Shown: positions 40,893 through 50,857, counted from the first letter of the stretch. The stretch: DNA of 64,000 bases from CADEDV01 sp048498035 (GCA_048498035.1 JBEHYT010000003.1:182255-246254); one strand, 5' to 3'. Program-made: numbers and translations. The notes: generated from the sequence alone by a model not told the origin.

Positions 40893-43718
40893 TTAGCGGC
40901 TCAGGTACATACTCCGGTCTTTATAAAGCTGGCGGAAATACGGATCCCGCAAATCTTTCACAAACCGGATGGCCTCGCCTGTTGATTTCATTTCAGGTCC
41001 TAATTCCTTATTTACGCCAGGGAATTTATTAAAACTGAATACCGGCTCTTTGATCGCGTAGCCTTTCAGCCTTTTTACAAATTTGAAATCCCGCAATTTG
41101 TTTACGCCCATCATGATCTTGGTGGCTACATTCAGGTAAGGTATCTGGTAGGCCTTTGCGATAAACGGTGTGGTTCGGGATGCGCGCGGGTTGGCTTCAA
41201 TCACAAATACCTTTCCGTCTTTGATCGCAAACTGGATATTGATCAAGCCGCGGATATTCAACTTGCGCGCTATTTTTTCTGCATATTCCTCCATCGTATG
41301 CACCACCAATGGCGTAAGATTGAATGCCGGTAAAACTGCATTACTATCGCCGCTGTGAATGCCTGCAGGTTCAATATGTTCCATTACGCCCATTACATGA
41401 AAATCTTCGCCATCAAAAATGGCGTCAATTTCTGCCTCCTGACAACGATCCAGGAAGTGATCGATCAGTATCTTGTTGCCTGGAATGTGTTTCAGCAGGC
41501 TTACCACCGCTTTTTCCACCTCATCATCATTGATCACAATCCGCATCCGCTGCCCACCCAGTACGTACGACGGACGGACCAATACCGGGTATCCAACTTT
41601 GTTGGCTACAGAGATAGCTTCATCCACATCATAAGCTGTTCCATAATCAGGATATGGAATACCCATTGCCTTCAGCATATCTGAAAACCGTCCGCGGTCT
41701 TCCGCAATGTCCATACTGTCAAAAGAAGTACCGATGATCTTCACACCCTTCTCATGCAATTTTTCTGCAAGCTTAAGCGCTGTTTGTCCACCCAACTGCA
41801 CCACAACTCCCTCCGGCTTTTCATGTTCAATAATTTCCCAGAGGTGCTCCCAGTAAACAGGTTCAAAATAGAGCTTGTCGGCAATATCGAAATCAGTTGA
41901 TACCGTCTCGGGGTTACAGTTGACCATAATGGCTTCATAACCGCACTCTTTAATCGCGAGAAGACCGTGTACACAACAATAGTCAAACTCAATACCCTGG
42001 CCAATCCGGTTGGGACCTGAACCCAGGACAATGATTTTTTTACGATCGGATGAAACGGATTCGCTCTTATTACCCGCTTCAAACGTGGAGTAGAAATAAG
42101 GTGTTTTTGCTTCAAATTCAGCTGAGCAGGTATCTACCATTTTATATACCCGCGTGATACCGTGTTCTTTTCTTTTCTTGTACACATCTTCTTCATCTCC
42201 GTGCTGCGTGATCCGGCTGATCTGTTCGTCGCTAAACCCGTTCACCTTGGCTTCCCGCAGCAATTCTACCGGCAGGGTGTCCAAATCGTAATTAGACATT
42301 TCCTTTTCCAGGTTGACGATTTTCTGAATCTCCTGGATAAACCAGCGGTCAATGCCATGTGTTGCCTTGGAGATCGTTCCTACGGAAATACCGGCCATCA
42401 GCGCATCTTTGATCCGGAAAATGCGATCCCATTTCGGAGTTTTGATATATTCCAGCAGATCATCAGCATGCATCAGGCTTTTTCCATAATAGCCCAGGCC
42501 AACAGCGTTGTTTTCAAGGCTCTGGCAGGCTTTCTGGATCGCTTCTGTAAAACTCCGTCCAATGCCCATCACTTCTCCAACACTCTTCATTTGCAGGCCC
42601 AGTGTATCATCGGCGCCTTTGAATTTATCAAAATTCCAGCGAGGCATTTTAACGATCACATAGTCCAATGCCGGTTCAAAATAAGCCGATGTTGTTTTTG
42701 TGATCTGGTTTTCCAGTTCATCCAGCGTATAACCAATGGCCAGTTTGGCCGCAATTTTTGCAATGGGGTAGCCTGTTGCTTTAGATGCCAGTGCGGATGA
42801 ACGGCTTACGCGCGGGTTGATTTCGATGGCAATAATTTCTTCTGTAGCAGGATTCAACGCAAACTGCACATTACAACCTCCGGCAAAATTGCCAAGGTCG
42901 CGCATCATGCGGATGGCCGTATTGCGCATCAGTTGCATACCAGTATCGCTCAGCGTCATCGCAGGCGCAACGGTGATCGAGTCCCCCGTGTGTACACCCA
43001 TCGGGTCCAGGTTTTCCACCGTACATATAATACACACATTGTCGGCTGCATCGCGCAGCAATTCCAACTCAAATTCCTTCCATCCCAATACTGCCTTCTC
43101 CACCAGCACTTCATGGATGGGAGATGCCTGCAGACCACGGTTAAGTGCCTCATCCAGGTGGGATTTGTCATGCACAAAACCACCACCCGTACCGCCAAGG
43201 GTAAATGACGGACGAATTACCAGCGGGAATCCAATTTCCTGGGCGATCTCTTTTCCCTCCAGGAATGAATTTGCAGTTTTTGCAGTTGCCACCGGCACGT
43301 TCAGCTGGATCATCCATTGACGGAATTTCTCACGATCCTCCGCTTTGTCGATTGCTTTAATATCCACACCAATCAGCCGCACGCCATACTTCTCCCAAAG
43401 CCCCAGGTCTTCGGCTTCTTTGGCCAGGTTTAGCGCCGTTTGTCCACCCATGGTGGGCAACACCGCGTCAATTTTGTTTTCTTCCAGGATTTCTTCAATA
43501 CTTTCTACCGTAAGCGGCTTCAGGTACACTTTGTCGGCCATCATCGGGTCTGTCATGATGGTAGCCGGGTTACTATTGATGAGGTACACCTTGATCCCCT
43601 CTTCCCGAAGGCTTCGGGCAGCCTGCGTTCCGGAATAGTCAAATTCACAAGCCTGGCCGATAATAATGGGGCCTGAACCAATAATCAGGACCGACTGGAT
43701 GGAGTTGTCTTTGGGCAT
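40893..43718 (-). CDS. carB: Carbamoyl-phosphate synthase large chain, short form
   Basis: 941 residues. Two homologous synthetase halves: the first starts VLIIGSGPIIIGQACEFDYSG with ATP-grasp motifs, the second from about 560 with VLGSGPNRIGQGIEFDYC and FVIEANPRASRTTPFIAKA. It makes carbamoyl phosphate from glutamine-derived ammonia, bicarbonate and two ATP, for pyrimidine and arginine synthesis. The E. coli protein has about 1073 residues; the missing 130 correspond to the C-terminal MGS-like allosteric domain that binds UMP, IMP and ornithine. The protein ends cleanly in MYLSR with no trace of frameshift. carA is not in the window. Confidence 0.95.
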   Translation of the reverse strand: MPKDNSIQSVLIIGSGPIIIGQACEFDYSGTQAARSLREEGIKVYLINSNPATIMTDPMMADKVYLKPLTVESIEEILEENKIDAVLPTMGGQTALNLAKEAEDLGLWEKYGVRLIGVDIKAIDKAEDREKFRQWMIQLNVPVATAKTANSFLEGKEIAQEIGFPLVIRPSFTLGGTGGGFVHDKSHLDEALNRGLQASPIHEVLVEKAVLGWKEFELELLRDAADNVCIICTVENLDPMGVHTGDSITVAPAMTLSDTGMQLMRNTAIRMMRDLGNFAGGCNVQFALNPATEEIIAIEINPRVSRSSALASKATGYPIAKIAAKLAIGYTLDELENQITKTTSAYFEPALDYVIVKMPRWNFDKFKGADDTLGLQMKSVGEVMGIGRSFTEAIQKACQSLENNAVGLGYYGKSLMHADDLLEYIKTPKWDRIFRIKDALMAGISVGTISKATHGIDRWFIQEIQKIVNLEKEMSNYDLDTLPVELLREAKVNGFSDEQISRITQHGDEEDVYKKRKEHGITRVYKMVDTCSAEFEAKTPYFYSTFEAGNKSESVSSDRKKIIVLGSGPNRIGQGIEFDYCCVHGLLAIKECGYEAIMVNCNPETVSTDFDIADKLYFEPVYWEHLWEIIEHEKPEGVVVQLGGQTALKLAEKLHEKGVKIIGTSFDSMDIAEDRGRFSDMLKAMGIPYPDYGTAYDVDEAISVANKVGYPVLVRPSYVLGGQRMRIVINDDEVEKAVVSLLKHIPGNKILIDHFLDRCQEAEIDAIFDGEDFHVMGVMEHIEPAGIHSGDSNAVLPAFNLTPLVVHTMEEYAEKIARKLNIRGLINIQFAIKDGKVFVIEANPRASRTTPFIAKAYQIPYLNVATKIMMGVNKLRDFKFVKRLKGYAIKEPVFSFNKFPGVNKELGPEMKSTGEAIRFVKDLRDPYFRQLYKDRSMYLSR

Positions 43719-43822
43719 TTTCGATTTGAGAGTTACTGAAAAAACAAATTGCGCAAAGGTAAGGAATTCGACAGGGTTTGCGGGACAAAAAAATGCCGTT
43801 TTTTTCAGGCTGCGGTTAAATT

Positions 43823-44395
43823 CTATTTTTTAGGCCTGGGTATGCGGTGATACGAAAGAGAGTATAATTCGTCGAAGATATTTTTGCGCTGCCCAAGCAA
43901 CTCACCAACAGTTGTTTTTAATTGTTCGGGAGTAGCAAGTCCACCGCGGTGCGGGTAAAAATTTTCGGAAATGGTCCGCATATCCATCGTATCCTGGTGC
44001 AGCCTGAAGTTGGCAATGTAGTAGATCTTTTCGGTTTCAACCGCTGCGTCATTATGCCGCCCGTCAATTGTGACGGCGGTGCCGCCTACATTCATATAAC
44101 GTTCATTTCCGATATAGGATGTATAGCCTGTAAAGTATGCTGTATCCGGCAGGATAATATCACCCTTGGCTGCTTTTCCATATCGTATGATCTTATAGGA
44201 AGAGTCTGATTCTGCAGTAATGTCAAGCGCCTCAATGCCAAAAAAATCGCTCCCGTCTTTGATGATGCCATACCAATATCCCAACAGGCTTGAATCAATT
44301 CTCTCTACAGGATGTGATTCAAGCGGCACAGCCGATTCATACGGACATGCATATAGTACGAATGAAACTGGTAGCAGCCAGAATAATTTTTTCAA
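43823..44395 (-). CDS. Putative lipoprotein, unknown function
   Basis: 190 residues. The N-terminus MKKLFWLLPVSFVLYAC carries a lipobox-like LYAC with Cys 17. The mature part has alternating beta strands (LLGYWYGIIKDGSDFFGIEAL, TVGELLGQ, YYIANFRLHQD) and resembles a lipocalin-like or small beta-barrel domain, without a firm assignment. It is separate from carB (104-base gap) and divergent from the M23 peptidase gene. No operon partner on its strand. Function unknown. Confidence 0.7.
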   Translation of the reverse strand: MKKLFWLLPVSFVLYACPYESAVPLESHPVERIDSSLLGYWYGIIKDGSDFFGIEALDITAESDSSYKIIRYGKAAKGDIILPDTAYFTGYTSYIGNERYMNVGGTAVTIDGRHNDAAVETEKIYYIANFRLHQDTMDMRTISENFYPHRGGLATPEQLKTTVGELLGQRKNIFDELYSLSYHRIPRPKK

Positions 44396-44464
44396 TTGGC
44401 ATGTTTAACGCAATATTAAAAAAATGAGCCGTAAATCCGATGATGATGTTGTTATTTTGTAATA

Positions 44465-46261
44465 ATGCAAAAGAAAACAGCTCTTCGTGCTGTTGGCCCG
44501 GTTGTACTGCTATTTTTTGCAATCCTGACAAAGGCCCAGCCCACTGAATTACCGCGTAATTATTTTCGGCATCCGCTTGATTTCCGTATGGAGATCGTAT
44601 CCAATTTTGGCGAGTTGCGACCAGACCACTGGCATATGGGACTTGATATTCGGACCCGCCAGCGCGAAAACCAACTCGTAAGAGCCGCAGCAGACGGCTA
44701 TGTGGCCTATGCAGGCATCCGCCCATTCAGCTTTGGAAGATTTCTCATTATCCGGCATCCCAACGGCCTCTCCACGCTTTACGGTCACCTGAATGATTTT
44801 AACCCGGAACTGGAAGCCTATGTAACGGCGCACCAATATGAACAAGAATCATGGGCTACAGAACTTACCCTGCCCGCCAACCGGTTTCCTGTAAAAAAAG
44901 GTGATTTCATCGCGTTCAGCGGTACCACAGGTGGCTCACAGGGGCCACACGTTCACTTCGAGATTTTTGATACGGAATCAGGCAAACGGTTAAACCCTTT
45001 ATTGTTCAACTTTCCACTTCCCGACCAGGTGCCTCCGGATGTAAGGAAGCTGGCAATTTATGACCGAAGCAGAAGTGTGTACGGACAAACGCCAACGTTT
45101 TATACGGTTCATAAAACTGACACCGGGTATATTGTTCCCAAACAACCCGTTCTAATCACAGCATTCCGGCAATTGAGCTTTGGTATCCAGGCTACCGACC
45201 GCCTCTCGGGATCCAACAATCCCAACGGGATCTATTCTGCACAATTATTCCTGGATGGTGTGCCACAGGTATTTTTTAAGCTGGACAGCATCAGCTATAA
45301 TGAAACGATATATGAGAACGCACAAATAGATTACCCACTGCGTCATCATGGAGGCGTTTATATTCAGCATATTGCTAAACTGCCGGGCGATCGCGGCGGC
45401 GTATATCATCTCCAGGCTGGTGATGGCACAATTTCCCTTTCAGACACACTGGTACACCAGGTGCGCATCGATGTGCGGGATGCAAGTAACAATAGTTCCG
45501 TGATCATTTTTTCCGTGCAACTGAATGATAGCCTTGCCAACCAGCAGGAATATCCCGCGCATGACCTGGTCTTCAGACCCAACCGGCTTAATCTCGTTAC
45601 CCGGCCCGATTTTGAAATGAATATTCCCGAAGAAGGGCTTTATGATACAGTGTACGGATCTTATTCAAGGACACGGTCGGCAGCGGCATTTGCCGCTTCG
45701 GATATACATGAGGTAAATGATGCATCCATTCCGATACAGGGACAATTGATCGTCCGCATAAAACCGGATCGCAGTATTCCCGCTGAATGGGAAGATCACC
45801 TTGTGATAAAAAAGGGAGGAAGTGTACGCGCGGCTGAAAAACAGGGCGACTGGTACGCTGCTAAATTTGGTGATTTTGGATCGTACCAGTTGTTGGCCGA
45901 CATGGAACCGCCGACTATTAATGAACTCGGGCGTGGCGATACCATTGATCTCAGCGCACAGAAGCGGATACTGTTTACGCCGGAAGATAATTTTGACGTA
46001 GCTTCTTTCCGTGCGGAACTCGACGGTAAATGGATTCGATTTACCAATGACAAAGGCCGAAACTGGATTTACATATTTGATGAGCGATGCCCCTACGGTG
46101 TGCACAAGCTTAGTGTAACGGTAACCGACCTGGTAGGCAATACAACCACAAAAACATGGTGGTTCAGAAGGCATCCGTACACGCCGCCTCCACGGAAAAA
46201 AGCCGTGTACAGGAGATCATCAAAGAAACCTGCGGTGAAGAAAAAAACCTCACATAAATAA
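44465..46261 (+). CDS. M23-family peptidoglycan peptidase with Ig-like extensions
   Basis: 598 residues. A Sec signal (MQKKTALRAVGPVVLLFFAILTKAQ) leads to the LytM/M23 domain at about 28-185: zinc ligands H57 and D61 in HMGLD, H108 in YGHL and H162/H164 in PHVHFE. All catalytic residues are present, so it is probably an active glycyl- or D,D-endopeptidase. The remaining 400 residues form beta-sandwich-like domains with YxGPDxVNNSS-style turns, and the C-terminus is Lys/Arg-rich (KKPAVKKKTSHK). It acts in the periplasm or on the wall surface. Followed by bcp 11 bases downstream. Confidence 0.92.
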   Translation: MQKKTALRAVGPVVLLFFAILTKAQPTELPRNYFRHPLDFRMEIVSNFGELRPDHWHMGLDIRTRQRENQLVRAAADGYVAYAGIRPFSFGRFLIIRHPNGLSTLYGHLNDFNPELEAYVTAHQYEQESWATELTLPANRFPVKKGDFIAFSGTTGGSQGPHVHFEIFDTESGKRLNPLLFNFPLPDQVPPDVRKLAIYDRSRSVYGQTPTFYTVHKTDTGYIVPKQPVLITAFRQLSFGIQATDRLSGSNNPNGIYSAQLFLDGVPQVFFKLDSISYNETIYENAQIDYPLRHHGGVYIQHIAKLPGDRGGVYHLQAGDGTISLSDTLVHQVRIDVRDASNNSSVIIFSVQLNDSLANQQEYPAHDLVFRPNRLNLVTRPDFEMNIPEEGLYDTVYGSYSRTRSAAAFAASDIHEVNDASIPIQGQLIVRIKPDRSIPAEWEDHLVIKKGGSVRAAEKQGDWYAAKFGDFGSYQLLADMEPPTINELGRGDTIDLSAQKRILFTPEDNFDVASFRAELDGKWIRFTNDKGRNWIYIFDERCPYGVHKLSVTVTDLVGNTTTKTWWFRRHPYTPPPRKKAVYRRSSKKPAVKKKTSHK

Positions 46262-46272
46262 AACGGATCAAT

Positions 46273-46734
46273 ATGGTAACTCTACAGGAAGGTGATAAAG
46301 CTCCGGCATTCCGGTTGCCCAACCAGGATGGGAAAATGATCTCCCTTTCGTCATACAAAGGGAAAAAACTGGTACTCTATTTTTACCCGGAAGATGACAC
46401 GCCCACCTGTACCATCCAGGCCTGCAACCTGCGCGACAACTACGCGCTGTTGAAAAAAAATGGGTTTGAAGTGGTGGGCATCAGCCCGGATGAACCATCC
46501 AAACACAAAAAATTTGAAAATAAATTCAAGCTGCCGTTCACGCTTCTTGCAGATCCGTCTCATGAAGTGCTTGAACAGTATGGTGTTTGGGATCAGAAGA
46601 AAATGTTTGGCCACGAGTATATGGGTGTATTAAGAACAACCTTTGTGCTGGATGAAAAAGGAGTGATCCGGAAGATCTTTTTACGCCCGAAAAACAAAGC
46701 GCATGCGGAAGAGATACTGGCGGCAATGAAGTGA
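46273..46734 (+). CDS. bcp: Bcp/PrxQ thioredoxin-dependent peroxiredoxin
   Basis: 153 residues. Peroxidatic C46 and resolving C51 sit in TPTCTIQAC, matching the PrxQ motif PxxCTxEAC, with the spacing of the atypical two-Cys form. Arg in VLRTTFVLDEKG completes the active site. Cytoplasmic reduction of H2O2 and organic peroxides using thioredoxin. ATG 46273, 11 bases after the M23 peptidase gene, so probably cotranscribed. Converges on birA with a 13-base gap. Confidence 0.95.
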   Translation: MVTLQEGDKAPAFRLPNQDGKMISLSSYKGKKLVLYFYPEDDTPTCTIQACNLRDNYALLKKNGFEVVGISPDEPSKHKKFENKFKLPFTLLADPSHEVLEQYGVWDQKKMFGHEYMGVLRTTFVLDEKGVIRKIFLRPKNKAHAEEILAAMK

Positions 46735-46747
46735 TCGCCAAACCGGA

Positions 46748-47539
46748 TTAACCAAGCCATTCCAATTGGCCGGATTCAATTTCCTCGTCAAAGGCGTGAC
46801 AGATCACAAGCCGACCGGTGTCTGTTACCGTTTTAACCCTGGCTTCAAACACCCGGTTATCTTTTTTTAATTTAACAATTTCTTCCCTTTTGTACAGGTG
46901 CTCTAAAAAAGCGGCGTGTACGGGCTGAAATCCGGCCTTCGATAGCTGTTGCCAGCGTTCGTCCACTGCGCTGTATAATTCCCTGGCCAGCGCGGCAGGC
47001 TGCCAGCTTTTACCGGTAATTTGCCGAAGTGATACCGGTTTGCCGGCTGTATCGGGAAAAGAAACCTGGTTGATGTTGATCCCCATTCCGGCTACGGCCC
47101 ATTCCCAGCTTGGTACTGCCAGCCCCGCTCCATTCACCGGTTGTTTTTGTTGAATCACCGATTCGATAAGTATGCCTCCTGCCTTTCTGTCGTGCCAGTA
47201 TAAGTCGTTGGGCCATTTTATTTTACAATCATCGCCCGCATAGCGGGCAAAAAAATCACGCACGCCCAGGGCCACCACTGCGCTCAACTGGAATTGTTGT
47301 GCCGGCGCGAGCGGGGCAGGACTGATTACCAATGAGAGAGCAATATTGCTTCCCTTTTCCGACGCCCATTTTCGGCCACGCTGTCCCTTGCCCGCCACCT
47401 GCTCATGCGCAAAATACGCATCGCCGTGATGTGCCAATCCCGCATGAACACGTGCAAGGGCATAGTTATTGGTACTATCAACGGATTGCAGCTCAACAAA
47501 AGCCGCTCCTGGAGCGTTTAACAAAGGTTGTTGTGGCAA
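46748..47539 (-). CDS. birA: Biotin--[acetyl-CoA carboxylase] ligase
   Basis: 263 residues, without the N-terminal winged-helix repressor domain of E. coli BirA. The catalytic domain has STNNYA, the biotinyl-AMP loop GKGQRGRKW (50-58), and CKIKWPNDLYWHDRKAGGILIE and GMGININ. It ends with a small SH3-like domain. The likely start is TTG at 47539; no ATG lies before the conserved region, and TTG 47524 is the alternative. It activates and attaches biotin to the carboxylase carrier protein. Divergent from rsfS, with 128 bases between the starts. Confidence 0.94.
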   Translation of the reverse strand: MPQQPLLNAPGAAFVELQSVDSTNNYALARVHAGLAHHGDAYFAHEQVAGKGQRGRKWASEKGSNIALSLVISPAPLAPAQQFQLSAVVALGVRDFFARYAGDDCKIKWPNDLYWHDRKAGGILIESVIQQKQPVNGAGLAVPSWEWAVAGMGININQVSFPDTAGKPVSLRQITGKSWQPAALARELYSAVDERWQQLSKAGFQPVHAAFLEHLYKREEIVKLKKDNRVFEARVKTVTDTGRLVICHAFDEEIESGQLEWLG

Positions 47540-47547
47540 TTAATTGC

Positions 47548-47555
47548 TATTTTTG
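47548..47555 (+). promoter_or_regulatory. Bacteroidota-type -7 promoter element for rsfS-ftsH
   Basis: TATTTTTG matches TAnnTTTG exactly, about 112 bases before the rsfS start. The same spot on the opposite strand reads TTATTTTG, one mismatch from consensus, and may serve birA. Confidence 0.55.
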
Positions 47556-47667
47556 ACAAAATAAGGAAAGTTTGGGGTTTGGACTTGCCAACCGGTTCGG
47601 TAAATGCGGCACAAATGTTTGAAGGCCAGTCCCAAACGATCAACTAAAACGAAAAATTTTTTCATTA

Positions 47668-48075
47668 TTGGAACAACTGGCATCACTCGCTACTCGTAAG
47701 AAAAAAAGTGCAGTACGATTAACGAAGAATTCAAAAATCATCAAAACCATTATTGCAGCTATCCAGGAAAAAAAGGGAGAGCACCTGGTATCACTCGATC
47801 TGCGAAAGATCAGTGAGGCGGTAGCAGATTATTTTATCATTTGCGAAGCCAGTAATGCGCCACAGGTTCGCGCTATTGCAGAGAATGTGGAAGCCCGCGT
47901 TAAAGAGCTGTGCCTGGAAACACCCTATCATCATGAAGGATTTCAAAACCTGCAATGGGTATTGATTGATTATGTAAATGTAGTGGTGCATGTAATGCTG
48001 CCGGAAACACGCAAATTTTATAAACTGGAAGAGATGTGGAGTGACGCCGCCGTAGATGCGCACGATGAAGCCTGA
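47668..48075 (+). CDS. rsfS: Ribosome silencing factor RsfS
   Basis: 135 residues from TTG 47668 (MEQLASLATRKKKSA); there is no ATG. The conserved core begins KIIKTIIAAIQEKKGEHLVSLDL and includes DYFIICEASNAPQVRAIAENVE and WVLIDYVNVVVHVMLPETRKFYKLEEMW. It binds uL14 on the large subunit and blocks subunit joining under starvation. It is followed 47 bases downstream by ftsH, a neighbour pair known from other Bacteroidota. Confidence 0.95.
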   Translation: MEQLASLATRKKKSAVRLTKNSKIIKTIIAAIQEKKGEHLVSLDLRKISEAVADYFIICEASNAPQVRAIAENVEARVKELCLETPYHHEGFQNLQWVLIDYVNVVVHVMLPETRKFYKLEEMWSDAAVDAHDEA

Positions 48076-48122
48076 CCTTCCAGCAACGGACCAATTAAAG
48101 AACGTACATCGAAATACTATTT

Positions 48123-50198
48123 ATGTCACAGGATTCGAACAATACCAATACACCACCACGGTTTAACCGCCCCATGGGCGATGATCCGAATACACCGGGC
48201 AACCGAAAAGGACCTCGGTTCAGCGTGTATTGGGTTTATGCCATCATTTTTGCAATTTTGATCGGCCTTAATCTTTTCAACTCATTCTCCAGCAACCTGA
48301 AAACAATTCGCTTCGACCAGTTCCAGGAAATGCTGAAAAACGGGGATGTACAGGAATACACGGTTGTTAGCAACCGCAATACGGTAAAGGTTACTCTTAC
48401 CAAGGCCGGTATTGAGAAGTACAAAGCCGAACTTACCAAAGGCCGTGGAAATGTTTCAGAAGACGGGCCACACATGACTTTCGATATCGTATCAGGGGAC
48501 TCGTTCCAGGATGATATGCGTAAGTTTTATACAGACAATCCGCAGGTGAAGAACGTGATGAAAGTGACCACGGAGCGGGATTGGTTTGGAAGCATCTTCC
48601 AGTTCCTGATTCCTGTACTCCTGTTTATTGCGCTTTGGGTATTACTCATGCGTAAAATGGGCGGTCCTGCTGCCGGCGGTGGCGGCCCGGGCGGTATCTT
48701 CAATATCGGTAAATCAAAAGCTACACTTTTTGATAAAGGAACCCGGGTCAACATCACATTTGCAGATGTTGCCGGACTGGATGAAGCAAAGGTGGAAGTG
48801 ATGGAAATCGTAGAGTTCCTCAAAAATCCTAAAAAGTACACAGCGCTTGGAGGTAAAATTCCAAAAGGGGCATTGCTGGTCGGGCCTCCCGGTACCGGTA
48901 AAACCCTGCTCGCAAAAGCGATGGCCGGAGAGGCACAAGTTCCCTTCTTTAGCCTCAGCGGTTCCGACTTCGTCGAAATGTTTGTAGGTGTAGGTGCGAG
49001 CCGTGTACGCGATCTCTTTAAACAAGCCAGGGAAAAAGCTCCTTGTATCATTTTTATAGATGAAATTGACGCCATCGGCCGCGCACGTGGTAAAAATGCC
49101 ATGATGAGCAATGATGAGCGTGAAAGCACCCTTAACCAACTCCTGGTGGAGATGGACGGCTTTGGAACCGACACCGGTATCATTGTACTGGCAGCTACCA
49201 ACCGCCCAGACGTACTGGACACAGCCCTGCTTCGTCCAGGTCGTTTCGACCGGCAGATCTCGATCGACAAACCCGATCTGAAAGGACGGGAAGCGATCTT
49301 CAAAGTTCACCTGAAACCCATCAAAATTTCCAAAACACTTGATATTCATAAGCTGGCAGAACAAACACCCGGATTTGCCGGTGCAGACATCGCCAACGTA
49401 TGTAACGAAGCGGCACTGATTGCCGCCCGGAAAGGGAAGGACGCCGTAGATATGGAAGACTTCCAGGATGCGGTGGATCGGGTAATTGGTGGTCTCGAAA
49501 AGAAAAGCAAGATCATTTCTCCGGATGAAAAGAAGATCATTGCTTACCATGAAGCCGGTCACGCTATCTGCGGCTGGTACCTGGAGCATGCTTATCCATT
49601 GCTGAAAGTAACCATCGTTCCCCGCGGAACTGCCGCATTGGGATATGCACAATACACGCCGAAAGAACAATACCTGTACAATACCGATCAGTTGAGCGAC
49701 CAGATTTGTATGACGCTCGGCGGTCGCGCGAGTGAAGATATTTTCTTCGGAAAAATTTCTACAGGCGCACAAAATGACCTGCAGCAAATTACACGAATTG
49801 CATACGCAATGGTAACCGTGTACGGGATGAATGATAAAGTAGGAAATGTAAGTTTTTATGATCCCCAGCAGGATACTACATTCACCAAGCCCTACTCTGA
49901 AGAAACATCTAAATTGATTGACCAGGAAGTAAGGCAGTTGATTGATGATGCGTATATCAGGACGAAACAACTGCTAACGGAAAAGAAAGCAGATGTAGCC
50001 AAGCTGGCTGAGGCGCTCCTGCAACGCGAAGTGTTGTTCCAGAGTGATGTGGAAGCATTGATCGGCAAACGTCCATTTGAAGAAAAGAAAGCACTAACCG
50101 ACGAAGAGAACAGTGACGAGCTGCGTAAGGAAGGCGGTGAGATTTCTGCAGGCGTGCCGCCATATGATAGTGATATTACCAATCAATCATTGCCCTGA
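48123..50198 (+). CDS. ftsH: ATP-dependent zinc metalloprotease FtsH
   Basis: 691 residues. Two membrane helices (about 36-54 and 157-177) flank a periplasmic domain. The AAA ATPase has Walker A GPPGTGKT (254-261), Walker B IIFIDEID (309-316), and an Arg finger region RPGRFDR. The M41 protease has HEAGH (476-480) and a downstream Asp. It is a hexameric membrane protease that degrades misassembled membrane proteins and regulators such as LpxC. The N-terminus is extended and Pro/Asn-rich. Cotranscribed with rsfS before it and a LutC-like gene after it. Confidence 0.97.
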   Translation: MSQDSNNTNTPPRFNRPMGDDPNTPGNRKGPRFSVYWVYAIIFAILIGLNLFNSFSSNLKTIRFDQFQEMLKNGDVQEYTVVSNRNTVKVTLTKAGIEKYKAELTKGRGNVSEDGPHMTFDIVSGDSFQDDMRKFYTDNPQVKNVMKVTTERDWFGSIFQFLIPVLLFIALWVLLMRKMGGPAAGGGGPGGIFNIGKSKATLFDKGTRVNITFADVAGLDEAKVEVMEIVEFLKNPKKYTALGGKIPKGALLVGPPGTGKTLLAKAMAGEAQVPFFSLSGSDFVEMFVGVGASRVRDLFKQAREKAPCIIFIDEIDAIGRARGKNAMMSNDERESTLNQLLVEMDGFGTDTGIIVLAATNRPDVLDTALLRPGRFDRQISIDKPDLKGREAIFKVHLKPIKISKTLDIHKLAEQTPGFAGADIANVCNEAALIAARKGKDAVDMEDFQDAVDRVIGGLEKKSKIISPDEKKIIAYHEAGHAICGWYLEHAYPLLKVTIVPRGTAALGYAQYTPKEQYLYNTDQLSDQICMTLGGRASEDIFFGKISTGAQNDLQQITRIAYAMVTVYGMNDKVGNVSFYDPQQDTTFTKPYSEETSKLIDQEVRQLIDDAYIRTKQLLTEKKADVAKLAEALLQREVLFQSDVEALIGKRPFEEKKALTDEENSDELRKEGGEISAGVPPYDSDITNQSLP

Positions 50199-50221
50199 TC
50201 AGGCAGGTAAAGGAATTTATC

Positions 50222-50857
50222 ATGAGCGTATCAACAGCAAAAGAAAATATTCTAAAAAAAATACGGAAGGCGTTGAGTCAATCAACGCCTCTTCCTTTTC
50301 CGGGAAGCGAAGGCAATACTTCCGTCTACAAGCCGTCTCAACAGGAATTGGAACTGGAATTTGCAGAGCAATTCACCAAACTGCAGGGACGCTTCGTTTT
50401 TTGTATCAACCAGCAGGAACTTGCATTCCAGTTGACCAGCCTCGTGCGAAAAAATGACTGGCAGAAAGTGTATTGCCTGGAACCGGCTCTCCTGGGCCAG
50501 GCAGCCTCCCAACTTACGGAGCGCCTGGTAACAACTGACCTTGCGGATTGTGATGTGTCAGTTACCGGCTGCGAATGTCTCGTAGCCCGTACGGGAAGTA
50601 TTGTTATGAGTGCCGCACAGGTGAGCGGCAGAACCACCAGCGTATACGCACCCATCCATATTTGTATTGTAAATACCAGTCAACTGGTGTATGATATTAA
50701 AGATGCGCTGCAACTGGTGAAAGAGCGGTATGGCGCCAACCTGCCGTCACTTATTACATTTGCCACAGGACCAAGCCGTACGGCGGATATTGAAAAAACG
50801 CTGGTAGTAGGTGTACACGGTCCAAAGGAGGTGTATGTTTTCCTGGTAGAGTCCTGA
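50222..50857 (+). CDS. lutC: LUD-domain LutC-like protein
   Basis: 211 residues. The LUD domain spans about 85-208, with ADCDVSVTGCECLVARTGSIVMS and PSLITFATGPSRTADIEKTLVVGVHGPKE, close to the LutC consensus. In Bacillus LutC forms a complex with LutA and LutB for lactate oxidation. Here it sits after ftsH, 23 bases downstream, and 17 kb from the lutB-like gene at 31445, so a role with LutB is inferred only. An LUD protein right after ftsH is common in the phylum and may have another job. Confidence 0.82.
   Translation: MSVSTAKENILKKIRKALSQSTPLPFPGSEGNTSVYKPSQQELELEFAEQFTKLQGRFVFCINQQELAFQLTSLVRKNDWQKVYCLEPALLGQAASQLTERLVTTDLADCDVSVTGCECLVARTGSIVMSAAQVSGRTTSVYAPIHICIVNTSQLVYDIKDALQLVKERYGANLPSLITFATGPSRTADIEKTLVVGVHGPKEVYVFLVES

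Noticed and set aside
48714..49970. A 418-residue open frame on the minus strand inside ftsH
   Set aside because: It is entirely antisense to ftsH, has an unnatural Cys/Phe/His-rich composition, and no recognisable domain; a shadow of the codon usage.
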